Origin: Fremontodendron californicum
Taxonomy: Eukaryota; Streptophyta; Magnoliopsida; Malvales; Malvaceae
DNA: 64,000 nt
Direction: 5' to 3'
Assembly: GCA_030761205.1 (NCBI GenBank)
Contig: JAULJL010000017.1
Location: 2,056,001 to 2,120,000 of the forward strand
Both the position numbers and the translations under genes were made by a program. Shown here piece after piece: positions 11,157 through 24,109 of the stretch. Each line of letters starts with the position of its first letter. Positions within the stretch are counted from its first letter, which is position 1. Under the pieces are notes generated by a model that did no database searches, was not told where the DNA came from, and saw only the letters and a list, made by a program, of their open reading frames with translations.

Positions 11157-12852
11157 AAATTATATATATATATATATATATTTATCATGCAGATCCAATT
11201 ATGCTTAGGTTTGGTGGGGTTTGATTCAAAAAAAGAAAGAAAAAAAAATTATAGCTTTATGCCCCACTATATTTATTTTATGTACAAATACAAATCCCAT
11301 AGATCTAATCTAAGCAACTTGATAAAATAAAGATAGGGTTTTAATCTTTTTGATGGCAAACACAAATCTATTATTTATAAAAATATAAGAGAAAAATTAC
11401 ATGTGGATGTGGTGGCGACATGTGTTCATGAAGAATATGACAAAAAATTTCAATTTTTAAGAATAATTTTGATATTTTGTAAGAAAGATTGAGAGTTCAA
11501 TTTTGAACCCATTTTAAGTTATCAAATGAATTTTATATTAGGATTTGAAATATAAGTTTATACTTTTTTTTTGTTTATTTGATGTGTTAATTCAAATTTT
11601 TTATAATTTAATTTATATCTTTTGTTATACTTATTTAAGTGATTCATTTGTGAATTTTTTATGTTACTTTGATTTTATTAAATTTTAATTTGAGATCACT
11701 ATAATACTAGATTATGTGTTTGTTAACTTTATTTGTAAGCCTTAAACATAAAATAATAAAAAAAAAATCAAAATTATGATAATTACATGTAATTGATATT
11801 TATATTTTAATTGCTCAAATAATATAAATAAAAAGATGAAAAGTAAAACTGCAAAAAGCACTATCCTAATCATACTAGCTAGCTAGTACAAAATTAGCAT
11901 ACAGATTTTCGCTTTGATTTTAGTCATTACTATTTACTAGTAGTAGGACCATGCTTTGAATTAACGCATCAAATAAAAAATATAAAATTATGAAATTATA
12001 TTTAAATTACAAAAAATCATAATAAGAGTTCAAACACAAGTCTTAACATAAAATTCAACTTTCAATATGGTCTGAAACTGTTTTTAAGTCAAATAAAAGT
12101 GCTTGTTCAAGATCCAATATGATCTATCGAATCTGAAAATCCATTTATTGTGTAAAAATATATTAAAATATTATTTTATGTTAATATTTTTATAATTAAA
12201 TTTAATAAATTTTTTTTATTAATTAAACAGTAATTCGAATCCAAACTTAAAATATTTTATTTAAAATCCGATCCGCATCAAATCAAGCGAATAATCTGAC
12301 CTCTAAACAGATATCGTCCACTTGTAGTAAATTTTCATTTCATTTCATGATAAATGATAGATTATAGGCATTATTTCAAGCTGGAATTTCAAGTTGCTTT
12401 TGGAAATGGTACTTGTTTATGACATGGGTGATGAACCCTAGTTTTTACAGTCTATAACTATATTCCACTGTTTAGGATAATTAAAAAGATATTTGTATTT
12501 AATAATGAAAATGATATTTTAGCCTCAAACTTAAAAATGTATTGCAATCTATGATAACTTTTTATTCTATTAAACAATGGGAAAACATGTAATTAATACT
12601 AACTAAAATTTTAAGTTTATGGATTGTGATAAGAATTGTTAGTATAAATTTATCAGCTGTTTATACTGAAGTATTTTTAATGGTTAAGAAAGTTGAAAAA
12701 CTTTATTCTGAAAAGAGGATGGAGTAATAAAACTTTTAAGATGAAAAAATAATTTTATTATATTTTATTATTTAGTTCAAATTTAATAGATTTATACAGA
12801 AAAATAATTAATGATATAATAAAGAAAATACAAATTCTAGTTTTTCTAAAGT

Positions 12853-13603
12853 GGTGTTTGGTAGGAATAAAAATCATGATAATTTACACATGATGATTAG
12901 ATTACTGTGTTTGGGAATAATTCAATAATCTTATTTGACGGTTATTTTGGATGATTGCTAATCTAATTCTCATCTAAAAGCGTGATAAACTTTTATCAAG
13001 GAAGTAAATTAATATGTGAAATTAACTATACTTAATATTACACATTTAATTTGTAAATTAAAAATTTATTTTCTATCAAAATTATAATTTTTTTATATTT
13101 TCAAATTAATATTCAATGTAGCAAATTCAAAAATAAATTGTGTTTTCTTTTAACTATTTTTAATATTTTGTATATATATATATAATATCCTTTTGTTTTT
13201 CTTTTGTTATGATTTTATTTTTTTAAATCAAATGTTTTTTTACATAATTATATTATAAAATTAGTTTACCTATCAATAAATATATTTTAATTTAATAATT
13301 TAATTATAATTTATTATGAAATAAATCAATATTATTAATATTTTACAAATTATTATCTCCAAATAATATTAAAATTATTAACTTGTGTAATTATTATAAT
13401 ATGCATGATTGTTTTAGTATTTTTAAACAAAATAACATTTTATTTTTAATAATATTAAATACACTAATATTTAATTCCTAAGATTTAATGATTGTTGATC
13501 AAATAAAATAATTTCAAATTACGAATGCTAAGATCACTTTAATAATAAAATCACTTGGATGATTAAATTATCACGGTGATTTTAAAAAATAATACCAACC
13601 CCA
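12853..13603. repeat. TIR element of about 750 bp (hAT-like MITE)
   Basis: The left end reads GTGTTTGGTAGGAATAAAAA and then TCATGATAA. The right end reads TTATCACGGTGATTTTAAAA and then AATACCAAC, an inverted counterpart (GTTGGTATT). A second imperfect pair (TGATTAGATTACTG and GGATGATTAAATTATCAC) strengthens the symmetry. The interior is extremely A/T rich and has no open frame of note. Confidence 0.45.
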
Positions 13604-13747
13604 TCTAATGAAATATTGATCGGAGATAGCACTACTAAATACTAGAGGACTGAGAAGTAAAGTAATTATTATATAATTCAATTTTTTAAAAATGTCTCAT
13701 TTTGATAATAATTATCAAGAATCATGAAAATGGTAATTAATGTCTAG

Positions 13748-13898
13748 TTTCAATGACTAACGTAATATTATAAAATATATATATATATAATTAATATATA
13801 TTTTTAAATTTAATAAAAAATAATATATTAAATATAAAAAATTAAAATAATAATTAAATAATTTTTAACCAATACTTATAAGAACTATCGTTAACTGA
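13748..13898. repeat. MITE-like repeat (family B)
   Basis: It contains TAATTAATATATATTTTT, TTTAATAAAAAATAATATAT and TTAAATAATTTTTAACCAA in the same order as the copies at 10990, 23845 and 41590. Imperfect ends read GACTAACG and CGTTAAC. A 40-bp (AT)n tract follows directly at 13904-13943. Confidence 0.45.
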
Positions 13899-13901
13899 CC
13901 G

Positions 13902-13903
<2 letters not shown>

Positions 13904-13943
<40 letters not shown>
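13904..13943. repeat. (AT)n microsatellite
   Basis: Uninterrupted AT dinucleotide run of about 20 units directly after a family B repeat. Confidence 0.9.
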
Positions 13944-13947
<4 letters not shown>

Positions 13948-15144
13948 CCAAATTTCTACCACTGCAATGTTTTTGGCAAAAGCAATAATGACGTGAAACT
14001 GTCTGACATTTGAGTAGTTGTACAGTTGATTTTTCTTCAAGGTTTGATAAGGATGTTCTAGCTACAGAATTCATGATCCATGTCTATATATACTAAAACA
14101 AATATATATATATATATATATAAGTGTTTTAAATTTCGAAATTCAATGCTTATGGCAAAGATATCAGATGCTATAGCTAACTAGTATGAAATGAGTTGAG
14201 GATTGAGTTGACAATGAATTTTGCAAAAATTCAATTAAGAGTCCTCTGTTGAAACTTGAAAGGAAAGTGTTGGGTTTAATGTAAAAGGAAAGCAAGAAAA
14301 TGTCTACCCTTTTCTCGTTTCCTTGTGGTTATCAAAATCAACTTTTTTTTTCAAGGTCTGATCTCTCTTGCTAGCTACTTTCCTAACAACTGAAAAGCCC
14401 AAGTCAATCTAAGGTTTTCTTGTGGGTCTAAAAGTCATTTATGGAAGAATCCCAATCCCTTCAGGAGTCTCATAAAAGTCTCTAACTCTCTGAAACTGAA
14501 ACACATGCAGTAAACTTTGGTATCTTTCAGTCCTGGAAATTAAAGAAAGCAAAAAAACGATTATTGCTGCCTATTTCCCCAGCCATATTTACTGCACCCC
14601 TGGCCCTCCCCTTTGTTTATTTTTAAGAAATCATCATTTCCTTTTTAAGAAGCAATTGCCCATTTGTGGGGCTTTAAGTCATGAACATGTAGGAGATCTA
14701 ATATTGGTCATGAAATTTGTGATTTCATAACCAAAAAAAAAAGGAGAGGAAAAAAGTTGTTTATTCATATGGTGCTCAATGAATCTTTTTGATTCAATGA
14801 TTTCAAGATTTGGGTATGGTTTTGGCCAAGCATGTTACACGATTTTCTCCCCCACAATAACCGATTTTGCATTTCCTTAATTGTGGGTTTCTACTTTCTT
14901 TTAGTTTGCTAATCTGATAATTACGTTCATATTTTTATTACTTCAAATGTTTATCTACTTTTATCTCATGTCATGTGAATAGGTTGACGAAAAGAGGTAG
15001 TTTAAGAAGCTTTACTTCAACACACGTTTTACTCTTTCCTTAAAAACCAATCATAAAAATTAATATTCTTGACAACGAGGATTGCGTGATTAATCTCCTT
15101 TATTCTATCTAACTAGCTAGGTCCAATTGCTCATAGTCATAGTT

Positions 15145-15275
15145 ATCCAAAAAAAAAAATTACAAAGAAAACTACATCTTGAGAATAAAAAAAAAATTAT
15201 AAATGTTAAAATTCGAATCTCAAATTTATTAAATCCAAATAATTGTATAAATCAATTGGTTAAACCCGAATTCAA
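15145..15275 (-). repeat. Degenerate SINE-like repeat (family S1)
   Basis: Blocks ATAAATGTTAAAATTCGAAT, CTCAAATTTATTAAATCC and AATCAATTGGTTAAACCC follow the S1 order. The chance open frame 15127-15429 runs through it. Confidence 0.4.
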
Positions 15276-17587
15276 TTTTTCGAACTTATTATTATCAAGA
15301 TTTAATTGGCTCCGAAACCAAGCAGATAAACCGATAAAAATGTTGTTAAGTCAGCCAGAAGAATTTTTACAAGATTGTGCATTCGTTTTTTTCATTAACG
15401 TGGCATATTTCAAGTCAACCAAAAGATAGAAACAAGCAAGGACGCTATTTTATTTTTAGAAGCAAACTATATTCAAATTTCAAGGTTTCAAACTCGTTTT
15501 TCTTGTCCACCGTTTAGTACCAAATGTTTTTTATTTTATTTTAAACTTTAATCAAATTATTCCGTCGGCCTTCCCTGTTTTGAGCTGGACGACCAAAGCC
15601 ATTTTCCTAAACGTGGTTAAACTAACGAGGGTCTTTGCTGTTTGAGAATAATTTGGTTTGAAGTGTGGGGCTGAAACTTATGATCAGTTTAACTGTTTAA
15701 GCAACTTTCAAGAATAATAGGATTATTTAATTAATTTATTTTTTAAGATATTCGTGTGAGATATTTGTATTAACATATATTCGGACCTGAATATGAAAAT
15801 ATGATCCTCTAAATATATAAAAAAAATTAAAAAATAAAATTGAATATAATCATTTTAAACACATGCCCTGAGTCAAGGAAATTGTAACTTTTAAAAAATA
15901 AAAATGTTGAAACAGTTAGACAATTACATTCTCTCGAAATTACAACTAGTTCTTGGAGTGACTGAAAAATGGAAATAACTCTTATGCCAAAAACGAATAA
16001 TAAAAAGATTTCACGGTTTAAATCTCACGTCGACCATGTATGAAACTCAAATTAGTGATTTTTTAATCACCAAATGGCTAGCTTAAGACATAGTCTTTTA
16101 ATTATAAAGTTATAACCATAAACAATATGATAAATGTTAGGACTAATCTTTTTTAGATTATATTATTATATTTTAACATACCTTACTTAAGTGAATCTGA
16201 GTGAAGAAGGAAGAAACTTCATTCTGGTCATCAATCTTGCACCATTTTCTTTATAATATATATATATATATAGCTTAAGTATAAAAAAAGCTCTTGAATA
16301 AAAAACAATTCATCATTAAAAAATTTATCGTTGTATTGCAATCAATTGAGTTTTCAAACAATTATTTTCATCCATTTGAGTCATCAAACATTTAGTTTTA
16401 TCCGATTGAACGAAAATTAATGATGGCTTTTAATCGATTTTCGTCCCAACAAGGAATCATTTGAGTGAAAATAAATATTTGAGAGCTTAATTGATTGTAA
16501 TAAAATGATAAAATCTTGAATAATTATTTAATTTTAGTTTATGAATTTTTATTTATTTATTATATTTAAACAAAAATCATGAGATAATCATAATGGACTG
16601 TAGACAGGAGCCAGCCTAGTGGAGGGTTATATATATGGGCTTTAGCTTTGGTTTTGGGTTTGGACCAAAGTTTTTATTTGGGTACTAAAGGGACAAAATT
16701 GTTGAACAGTCAGTCCAATAGCTGGATGCTATAATTATTATTATAGCTTTAAGAAAGGAAACATATTTGTCAATTTCCTCAACCAATCAAAAGGCCTTCA
16801 ATTCATATACAAGAAGAAAGAAACTGCCTACGATCATAGTTTCTGTCCTAATAATAATAATTCAAAGGAGAAAAACATGTTTTCCTCTCTTCCCCATAAA
16901 ATGGACCCCTTTTTCTCTTCTTTCTGTTTCAAATCACATAACAATTATTCGACTAATCATTCACTTGCAAAGTTGAGTAGACCATTAACCCTTATGTTTA
17001 ATTCATTCAACCACTCATTTGGGATGTTTAAGCTTCAATTTTATGCGATCAGAAATTAATTGCTTTGTCAATTGATTATTAATTAAGATGATATATATAT
17101 TGAACAGATTTTTAAAGATTACGAGTTCGAATGAATTTAAACGTGTAATATTATTTTCATACTAATTAAATTGATAAAGATTGAGGTTAAAGGTAAATTA
17201 AAAATTTAAAAGAAAAAGAAATTAGTTGCTTTCAATGACTTTTTTTCCCGAAGTTATTAAGCATAAAAAGAAACTCTAGGCAACAGAATATATAACACTT
17301 TTCAAAAACCAGGCATTACTTTTAGAGCAATTAATGTAAGATTTTTCAACTCCATTGTCATGACCCAAAATTTGTTTATTAGATTTAGTTCTCTATTTCT
17401 ATAACAAAACTAAAAGCAAGAAAAGTCACGGGTGAAACATAGCCAAAAAAAAAAAAACAATCAAAAGGAAAAGGATAAAAGAATCATCATCATGTGCTCC
17501 TTGAAGAAAATTAGATATCCACATTGTCTCGTAGCCAACCTGCGGAGCTGTATTTTACCATAAAAGTTGTCAACCATCTTTTGACAT

Positions 17588-17611
17588 ACAGCTCTCTCTC
17601 TCTCTCTCTCC
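17588..17611. repeat. (CT)n microsatellite upstream of the AGP gene
   Basis: A run of CT dinucleotides about 140 bp before the arabinogalactan protein ATG. Pyrimidine runs like this are common in plant core promoters and leaders. Confidence 0.7.
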
Positions 17612-17742
17612 AAGTCCCCACCAGCACTTCCTGATCAGCACATAAAACTTGTAAGCCTTCTTTTGCATACTCTTCTCTCTCAATATATTCATTTGTATTG
17701 AGGTTTCATAATTGGAGAATTGAAACCAAAAATCTTCATTCA

Positions 17743-18177
17743 ATGGCTTCCCTTTGGTCACCCTGCAGGGGAAAGTTGTTCATGTTTTTCATGGCTTATT
17801 TTTCTTCACTACTAGCCTTATCTTCATCATCTCAGTTACATGTAAAATACTCAATTATATCAGCTGCACCCTCATTCCTGCCAAGTTCTCCTCTACCCTC
17901 TTCTCCAAGTTTACCCCCAGATATTGAACCTTTGTTCCCTACTCCTAAAGGTGTGGCACCTTCTCCAACTGATTCATCACTGCCCACAATTCCTTCAAGC
18001 CCCAGCCCCCCCAATCCGGATAACATTTTGGCTCATGCTCCTGGTTTTGCACTTTCACCATCTGGCCCTTTGCCGGTATCCAATTCGGTTTCTCTGACTT
18101 CAGCTGGAGCTCTAAATTCAACACTGTTTCTTTGTTTGCTGCTACTTTGCTTATTGCAGCAGCTTTCTGGTGTGTGA
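17743..18177 (+). CDS. Classical arabinogalactan protein, GPI-anchored (AGP25/26/27-like)
   Basis: Single exon, 144 residues, start MASLWSPCRGKLFMFFMAY. The N-terminus (residues 1 to about 29) is a signal peptide with a hydrophobic FMFFMAYFSSLLAL core. The mature region is rich in Ser/Pro/Ala with many SP, AP and TP pairs (SSPLPSSPSLPP, APSPTDSS, PSSPSPPNP) suited to proline hydroxylation and arabinogalactan addition. A C-terminal hydrophobic stretch (TLFLCLLLLCLLQQLSGV) after small residues AGALNS fits a GPI-anchor signal. The product should sit on the outer plasma membrane or cell wall. An upstream in-frame ATG at 17698 would add 15 polar residues before the signal peptide, so the start at 17743 is preferred. 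The motif IEPLFPTPKGVAPSP resembles the short AGP25-27 group; that assignment is from memory. It is the only gene between the YUCCA and NET3 genes. Confidence 0.85.
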   Translation: MASLWSPCRGKLFMFFMAYFSSLLALSSSSQLHVKYSIISAAPSFLPSSPLPSSPSLPPDIEPLFPTPKGVAPSPTDSSLPTIPSSPSPPNPDNILAHAPGFALSPSGPLPVSNSVSLTSAGALNSTLFLCLLLLCLLQQLSGV

Positions 18178-18257
18178 GGTACTGTTGATGGCAACCCCAA
18201 TTATTGTTCCTAGTGGTTAATTTCACCCTCTCTTTTTTATGTTTTGTATATTTATTT

Positions 18258-18431
18258 TTGGATTTTGTTAACTATTTTCCTTAAGTCACTATTACATATT
18301 TTGTATAATAATATTTTTATCCAATGCATTAAAAATTATAAAAAAATTTGTCAAATATTGTATTTAATACAAAATTATTACTATGAATAATATATTAACT
18401 AACTTTAAAGGACATTCCTTAATAAACCCTT
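18258..18431. repeat. MITE (family A)
   Basis: The left end GGATTTTGTTAACTATTTTC and the right end CCTTAATAAACCC match the ends of the better copy at 40467-40655. Inside are TATTTTTATCCAATGCATTA and TTGTATTTAATAC, also seen in that copy. It lies 80 bp after the AGP stop, so it may overlap the AGP 3' UTR. Confidence 0.5.
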
Positions 18432-18973
18432 TTTTTTAGTATATATTGCTTTAGTTTGATGTTAGGTAAATGAAGTGTATGACATTGTTGCGAGCTGTGA
18501 TTAGATAATAATGTCATAAAAATTGAAGTCAATCTCCATTAATGCAAACCATTTTTCTTGAGAGAGAATAAAGATCTAAAGGAATCAAGATTACAAAACG
18601 TAACATTTTGCTTAGGAAATTTTAAATTTCTCCATATAGTGATTTGTGTATGTGGCTGTGGTTCTTATACTGTAAGATTAGTCTAAACTTCAGTTGTTCT
18701 TGTTTCTTAATCTAGAACATTCTAGGTCACCAACCAAGAGAAGTTCTGTTTTGGTACAAAAATGCTTATATAATTAGCACAAAGACTATATTAAGTTGAA
18801 CTTTTGTCACATTAAGCAAAAAAAAAAGAATAAAAATCAAACAAATGAATTGCAAAAACAGATAACTTTTTCATAAGGTAACACACTACTTCTAATCTGA
18901 ACTGCATTGTTTCTATAGGATATATATATATGTATATGGATATGCTACTTGCTTTAATGTAACCTAACTAAAA
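18432..18973. other. Intergenic between convergent AGP and NET3 genes
   Basis: AT-rich DNA that should include the 3' ends of both transcripts. No gene or repeat is recognised. Confidence 0.5.
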
Positions 18974-21486
18974 CTACAGAGCAACAACACTAGCATGAGA
19001 CTTTGGAGATCCATTGAATAACATCCCAAAAAGCCCTCTCTTTAATTTGCTGAATTCAAGGGGACTCCCTTTCATGGGGGATACTTTAACAATACTCTTC
19101 TTGAGCTCCATATTCTCATCCTTGAGCACTTGAACAGCCAAACTGAGTTGTCTAATCACCTCTCTCTTCTCTTCATCTTTCTGCATTAATTGAGCCTTCT
19201 GAACCATGTTCTCTTCTTTCAATTTCTCTACTTCTTCCTTTAATTTCATCACTTCATCATCACGGACCTCAGTTGAAGGTTCTTCTGTTACTTCTTGGTC
19301 AAGTAGGATTCCATCTTCCTTTTCAAAATGTCCTCCTTTTTTTACTATATTCAAGGTTTCGTATTTGTCTTCCTGCCCAGGATTCTCAATTTCTTCCTCA
19401 GTTTCATCATGTTCAGGGTCATCAACTTCGGATTCAGCATAGTCTTCAGAATCAAAAGTCTCGGAGTCGCTACCATAGGTTTTATCCATCAAATTTACTG
19501 TCTTCATGGAAGAAAATGGAGATCCCAATGTTGTTACGAGGCGAGTTCCAGGGTCTGACTTAACTTGATCATACCGCTCAGCGAGTGAACGGTGGGCTCG
19601 GTAGAAATCTTCAACCAAGCTAATCAACTCGGGACGTTTCTTGTAATACATTTCTGCACGTTGGGCAAAGGAATCTGCATCTTCCTCGATCAATTTTAGC
19701 ATTGCCTTGGTCTTGTTGTCCAGCTCTGCCATTGAGATAAACCATTCCATCATTTCAGCAAATGAAGAGAACAAACAAAGCATGCTAAAAGAAATTAATT
19801 TCAGGAAGTTCAATAAAGTGGTCAATGTTACTGTTTCTCCCTGGTAATCTTCTACATGGCAACCATATTGTTCTGGTCTTTCAATCAAGCAAAGATCTCT
19901 CAATGGCAGGTATATAAAAGAGAGGGAGAACAGAGAAAGCAAGAAGAACTGCTGATTAAAAAAGAATGAAAGAATTAAATGCTGATTAAAATATAAGCCC
20001 CGGGTCCTACCCACTTTTTCAGTTCTTAGAGAATCTATAATTAATTTGTTCCTTAGAATAATACTTTTGTAATTAACCTGATATTGCAATGGGTCCAATT
20101 CATTATTAGCTCATAAAATATTGCTTTTAGAAGCCTAATCACTTGAGCTGCAAAGCTACTCTCAAAAGTTAGTCAGAAATAGGAAAAAGTGGGAAAGTTA
20201 ACAGTGCTTGGTGGGATTTCAATTTCAATTGAGGGCCACCCATATGTACATACCAAAGCCTGTCAGACTCAGACCATAGAAACTAGAATAACCATCCAAA
20301 CCCAAGTCATGAAGATTAAGATATTATCCTTCAAAACAAGAACCATAGGTCACTCAATTCCAGTACCAGCTCAATGCTCATCATGTCTTTGGACCCCTAC
20401 ACCATCATCACATCTGTGGCTCAAGGTCAGAGTCCAGTACCAAGCAATTCCAGGTTGTTGCCAAGTCAACCAGCTTGTCAGGTCTCTAATTTCAAAAAGT
20501 TTTATCATGAATCCTAGAACTAGATTCACTCTTACCCTTACTGTTGAAATTTTGAAATAGATATGTTTATTTGTACAGTAAGGACACAGTTAATGTCAAC
20601 CCCAACTCCATACTGTACTAGAAAACAGAAAAAATGTCTTCACATTAAGATAACGACATCACAGGTTCCCTTAAGTCTCTACCGCTGTCTCACAAATAAA
20701 AGAAAAGGTTTTGCTGGTGGAACCTGCTGTTAATAAAAAACATAAGACCCTACAAATCAGCCATCAGGCAGTCACCGAACACTTTTTAGGATTACCTAGT
20801 AATGTTTATTAAGTAAGATTATTAGCATAAATTACTTTTTTGTTCCTAGTCCTTACTCTTCACCATCCAATTCTCATAAATCCATTGCAGTCTCACCTTA
20901 TGTTACTCGAATTTTGGTATGAGTATCAGACACAGATATATTTCATTTATTCTAAATTTTTTCATGTATTTGAAAAGTCTTTAAGAGAGCATATATTCAT
21001 ATCCATTTTTGAATATGCAATCGAACAAGAAAAAATGAAAAATCCGAACAATATAGATCCCACCACATCTAAATCTTGTTTTTATTTAAGAAAAAAGTGA
21101 TCTACTACCACCTCAAGGTTAACAGACAGTCTTCCATTATTTCATTTTACTTGTCCTTTTTACATACCTATAAAGTGACACTGTAGAAAAAACTATATAA
21201 AAAACTTTGAAACATTCAAAAAGAAAAAAGCACATGCCTCCAACGGTCAAGAAACAAGAAACATCAAGAAAGCTTCAACAATAAAGAAAACTTGTATTAC
21301 AACTGCTAGCACAAAAAGAAAACGAAAGATATCTGAGATAGTAATAAAAAAAAAAAAAGGTAGAAAAGAGAGATGGGTTTTACCAGAAAGAGTGGATTGA
21401 AGCCATGGAGAGCGCTTTGAACCGTTGTGATGACTATCAAACCACCACCATCGTGAAGTTTCCATCTTGTTCATCATTTGCACCAT
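18974..21486 (-). CDS. NETWORKED 3-like (NAB domain) actin-binding protein
   Basis: Two exons, 21486-21384 and 19725-18974, split a Glu codon and give 284 residues. The N-terminal NAB domain (about residues 11-90) has the diagnostic tryptophan cluster SRWWWFDSHHNGSKRSPWL and the block EEDADSFAQRAEMYYKKRPE, followed by FYRAHRSLAERYD. The middle (about 105-180) is strongly acidic. Residues about 195-250 form a Lys/Glu/Leu-rich coiled coil (KLKEEVEKLKEENM, VLKDENMELKKS). The C-terminus has KLKRGLFGMLFNGSPK, a short motif I associate with NET3 proteins. NET proteins link F-actin to specific membranes; NET3 members act at the ER, plasma-membrane contact sites or nucleus. The member (3A, B or C) cannot be told. 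The 1.66-kb intron lies inside the NAB domain. A stop-free stretch upstream of exon 2 is intron. The ATG at 21486 is the first in frame; Met at codons 4, 5 or 8 are alternatives. Confidence 0.92.
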
Positions 21487-22300
21487 CTCTCACTTGTCTC
21501 CTCTTTACCTTAACATGAAAGAATTTTAAAAAACCAAAGGATAAAACTCAAAAAGCTGAAACTAACGCCTAACATCAAGTTTCTCAAATGGAGTAGTGTC
21601 AGATTTTACAGTAAAGATTAAAGAATATGAAAAATGATAACTACCCCTCTTTATTTATGCCTATAAGGGCGAAAAAACAGGGAATAGTTTAGGCATGAAA
21701 AACGAGACTGAAAAGGCTAATATAGTCAACTTAGACATAAAACAAATAGGCGGAAGTTTCAATTTTTAAACCTGTCAAAAAAAAAAAAAAAAACTACCAA
21801 AATACTTAAAAATTTAATTACTACTGCCATATATATATCACAGAAACATAAAGAAAGAAAAAGATTTATATGGAAAGAAATCTTCAGCTGCAATCTAGTG
21901 GCCCTTCCAGAATTCTGTTTAGAATGACATGTAAGTAACGAGGAATCAAATGCCCTCAAGGCAAAATCTTATTCCCTCCAAGAAAACACAATCACTTAAC
22001 TGAAAACTCCCATTACTGGAGAGAGTTTCAACTTCCTACTAAACCAAAAGAAAGAAAAGAAAAGGGAACCCTTATACCCCTTATACGCTGCTATTCCATA
22101 AAGCTAATTGCAAAGATGAGATGAGACATACAATATTAAGAATATAAATATAGAGAAGAAAAAAGAGAGATAGATAGAGAGATGAAAGAAGGGTTACCCA
22201 GAAAAGAGTTGGCTTTCAGGTTTAGGGAAAATGAGAGGGAGCGTTCCTCCTTTGTCTTTCTCTCTGTCTTTCAACTCAGCCTACTACTAACTGAGAGATA
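21487..22300 (-). other. Probable NET3 leader region with a possible 5' UTR intron
   Basis: Upstream of the NET3 ATG, bases 22200-22290 read on the minus strand give a pyrimidine-rich leader-like stretch ending in a donor-like GGGTAACCC near 22197. The ATG-proximal side has AG sites a few bases upstream. A leader intron is plausible but no acceptor can be chosen from sequence alone. Confidence 0.3.
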
Positions 22301-23542
22301 GAGACAGTTTTAAATACGCTTTCCTCGAATTTCTAATTTGTTTTTATCTTCTTTCACTGCTGGGATTGTGGTATATCCAGTCACTTTGTTACACGTGTTA
22401 AAAAGCCGAAGATTTCGCATTCTCCAATGCCGTGCAAACAAAATTTGATCAATTGAAAATCACCTTAATTCCCTATACTTGGGCTTTTCTTTCCGTCTTT
22501 ATATAATAAGGGAAACGATTATTACACAATGAATAATTACTAGTTTAATTCTGTGTAGTAAACTTTGACTATACTTTATAAAAATCAAATTTTTTTTTTT
22601 TTTTATAAAACAGATCATAATTTTGAAATAAAAAATATTATAAATTTTGAATTTTCAAATCTTAGTACATTATAATAATAATTGAATTAAAAGAAAGTTG
22701 AGGTTTATTACTAAATTTTGTTTACCTAGACTACAACAATGGAAATTTGAAGTGTGATTATTAGCTATGAAAAATGCCTTTGGCTGTTTGTTTGTTTGTT
22801 TGAGGCTCGATCTTACTAAAAATTCTAAACCCTAATCCTTGTGCATTGGGATTGGGCAAAGGCTATTATTTTGGGAGGGGGGATTTTGGCGGAATTAAAT
22901 TGAATTGAATTTGGATTGGGTTGTTGCAGTTGGAGCACCAGCCAGCGGACATCATCGTCATCATCATGTGGCCTTATAAATAAATAAAATAAATAAAAAA
23001 TTTCAGTAACGGTCGAAAATATCAGACAGTCAGAAAAGAAAAAAAAAAAATTCCAATTAGGAATTCCGAAGTGAAGCCAAAAATGGTGAATTTTATTTAT
23101 GTAATAACAATAAATAAGATTATAAAAGTTTACTGGTTGGTCTGGCATGGCATGAATTAAGAAAAAAATTAATTAGCGCTTTTATAAGCAATGTAAATAC
23201 GACTTAACAATTTTTACACGATACGAATTCAATTCGAAAAAAATATTAAAATATGAGATAAAACATGATATAATATAAAAAAAAATAACACGAATTTAAC
23301 TCAAATATATGAACCTGTCAAGATCAATATAACATAAATTATTAACACGTAAAAATTTATATATATTTAATATCTTAAACACAATTATGACACGTAAAAA
23401 TAACACGAATATGTAAATTGTCAAATCTAAATGAAACCGTGAGATAATTTATGAATGCTCACTTCTTAATAAATTATAATACTCCAATACTTCATCTACA
23501 TTACTATTAATTAATATATAAAAAAAATATTAATATCATTTT

Positions 23543-23709
23543 AGATTTTGCTAACGTTATTTAAAATTACTATATTAAATAATATTTTTTCAATGCATTA
23601 AAACTTATAAAATTAAGTACCAACCAATGCACTTAATAAAAATCATCTTTAAATAAAAATTTAATTAATTTTAAAAAAATATCTTAAAAATATTCATTAA
23701 CAAAACCTT
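23543..23709. repeat. MITE (family A)
   Basis: Ends AGATTTTGCTAACGTTAT and TTCATTAACAAAACCTT form an imperfect inverted repeat like the copy at 40467-40655. The inside has AATATTTTTTCAATGCATTA. Confidence 0.5.
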
Positions 23710-23844
23710 ATATTTTATACTTGCATTTACCAACATTAGTTTAAGGTAAGGTAAATTTAATGAACCATAAAAATGACTTAAAAGAATAAGAATATGTATT
23801 ATAATTTCAAGATCGAAAATATTAGTCGATGCTTAGTAATCTTA

Positions 23845-23985
23845 ATTAAAGTGATATTTATATAAAAAAGTATAATTAATATAATTTTTTTAATTTCATA
23901 AAAATATTATATTAAATATAATTTTTTAAAAACAATTATTAAATATTTTTTAATTAATCTTATAAGTATCCGTTAAACGAACCCG
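23845..23985. repeat. MITE-like repeat (family B)
   Basis: AAAGTGATATTTATATAAAA, TTTAATTTCATAAAAATATT and AAATATTTTTTAATTAATCT follow the family B order seen at 10990, 13748 and 41590. Confidence 0.45.
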
Positions 23986-24109
23986 TTCAATATTAAGACC
24001 TATAAAGTTATATTCTCTTGAGACTGGGTTGGGCTTAAATAAGACAATAGCCTAACTTTGATCCAAAACCAAAGAATACAGACAATATGATTATATGAAA
24101 TTGAAAGAG

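Larger units (their letters stand above)
9800..17560. other. Gene-free, AT-rich intergenic region
   Basis: Almost 8 kb without a supported gene. It holds several MITE-like repeats (listed separately), AT microsatellites (for example 11022-11040, 11160-11180, 14104-14122) and long A/T stretches. Open frames such as 15127-15429 and 16767-16976 are low-complexity and show no domain. Bases 14160-14620 are less AT-rich than the rest but show no coding pattern. Confidence 0.6.
22301..24100. other. Intergenic between divergent NET3 and TLP3 genes
   Basis: AT-rich spacer between two divergently transcribed genes. It holds a family A MITE (23543-23709) and a family B repeat (23845-23985). The open frame 22825-23148 on the minus strand is low-complexity with no domain. 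No gene is supported. Confidence 0.5.

Noticed and set aside
15127..15429. 100-codon frame
   Set aside because: It runs through a degenerate SINE-like copy and is Lys/Asn/Ile-rich as expected of A/T DNA.
17100..17170. GAGTTCGAATGAAT resembling a tRNA B box
   Set aside because: There is no cloverleaf or A box at the right spacing. It may be a worn S1 fragment but the other blocks are not convincing.
17945..18226. Minus-strand frames opposite the arabinogalactan gene
   Set aside because: They are shadows of the Pro/Ser-rich plus-strand gene, which has a signal peptide and GPI signal.
20189..20560. 123-codon plus-strand open frame
   Set aside because: It lies wholly within the NET3 intron on the opposite strand and shows no domain, signal or codon pattern.
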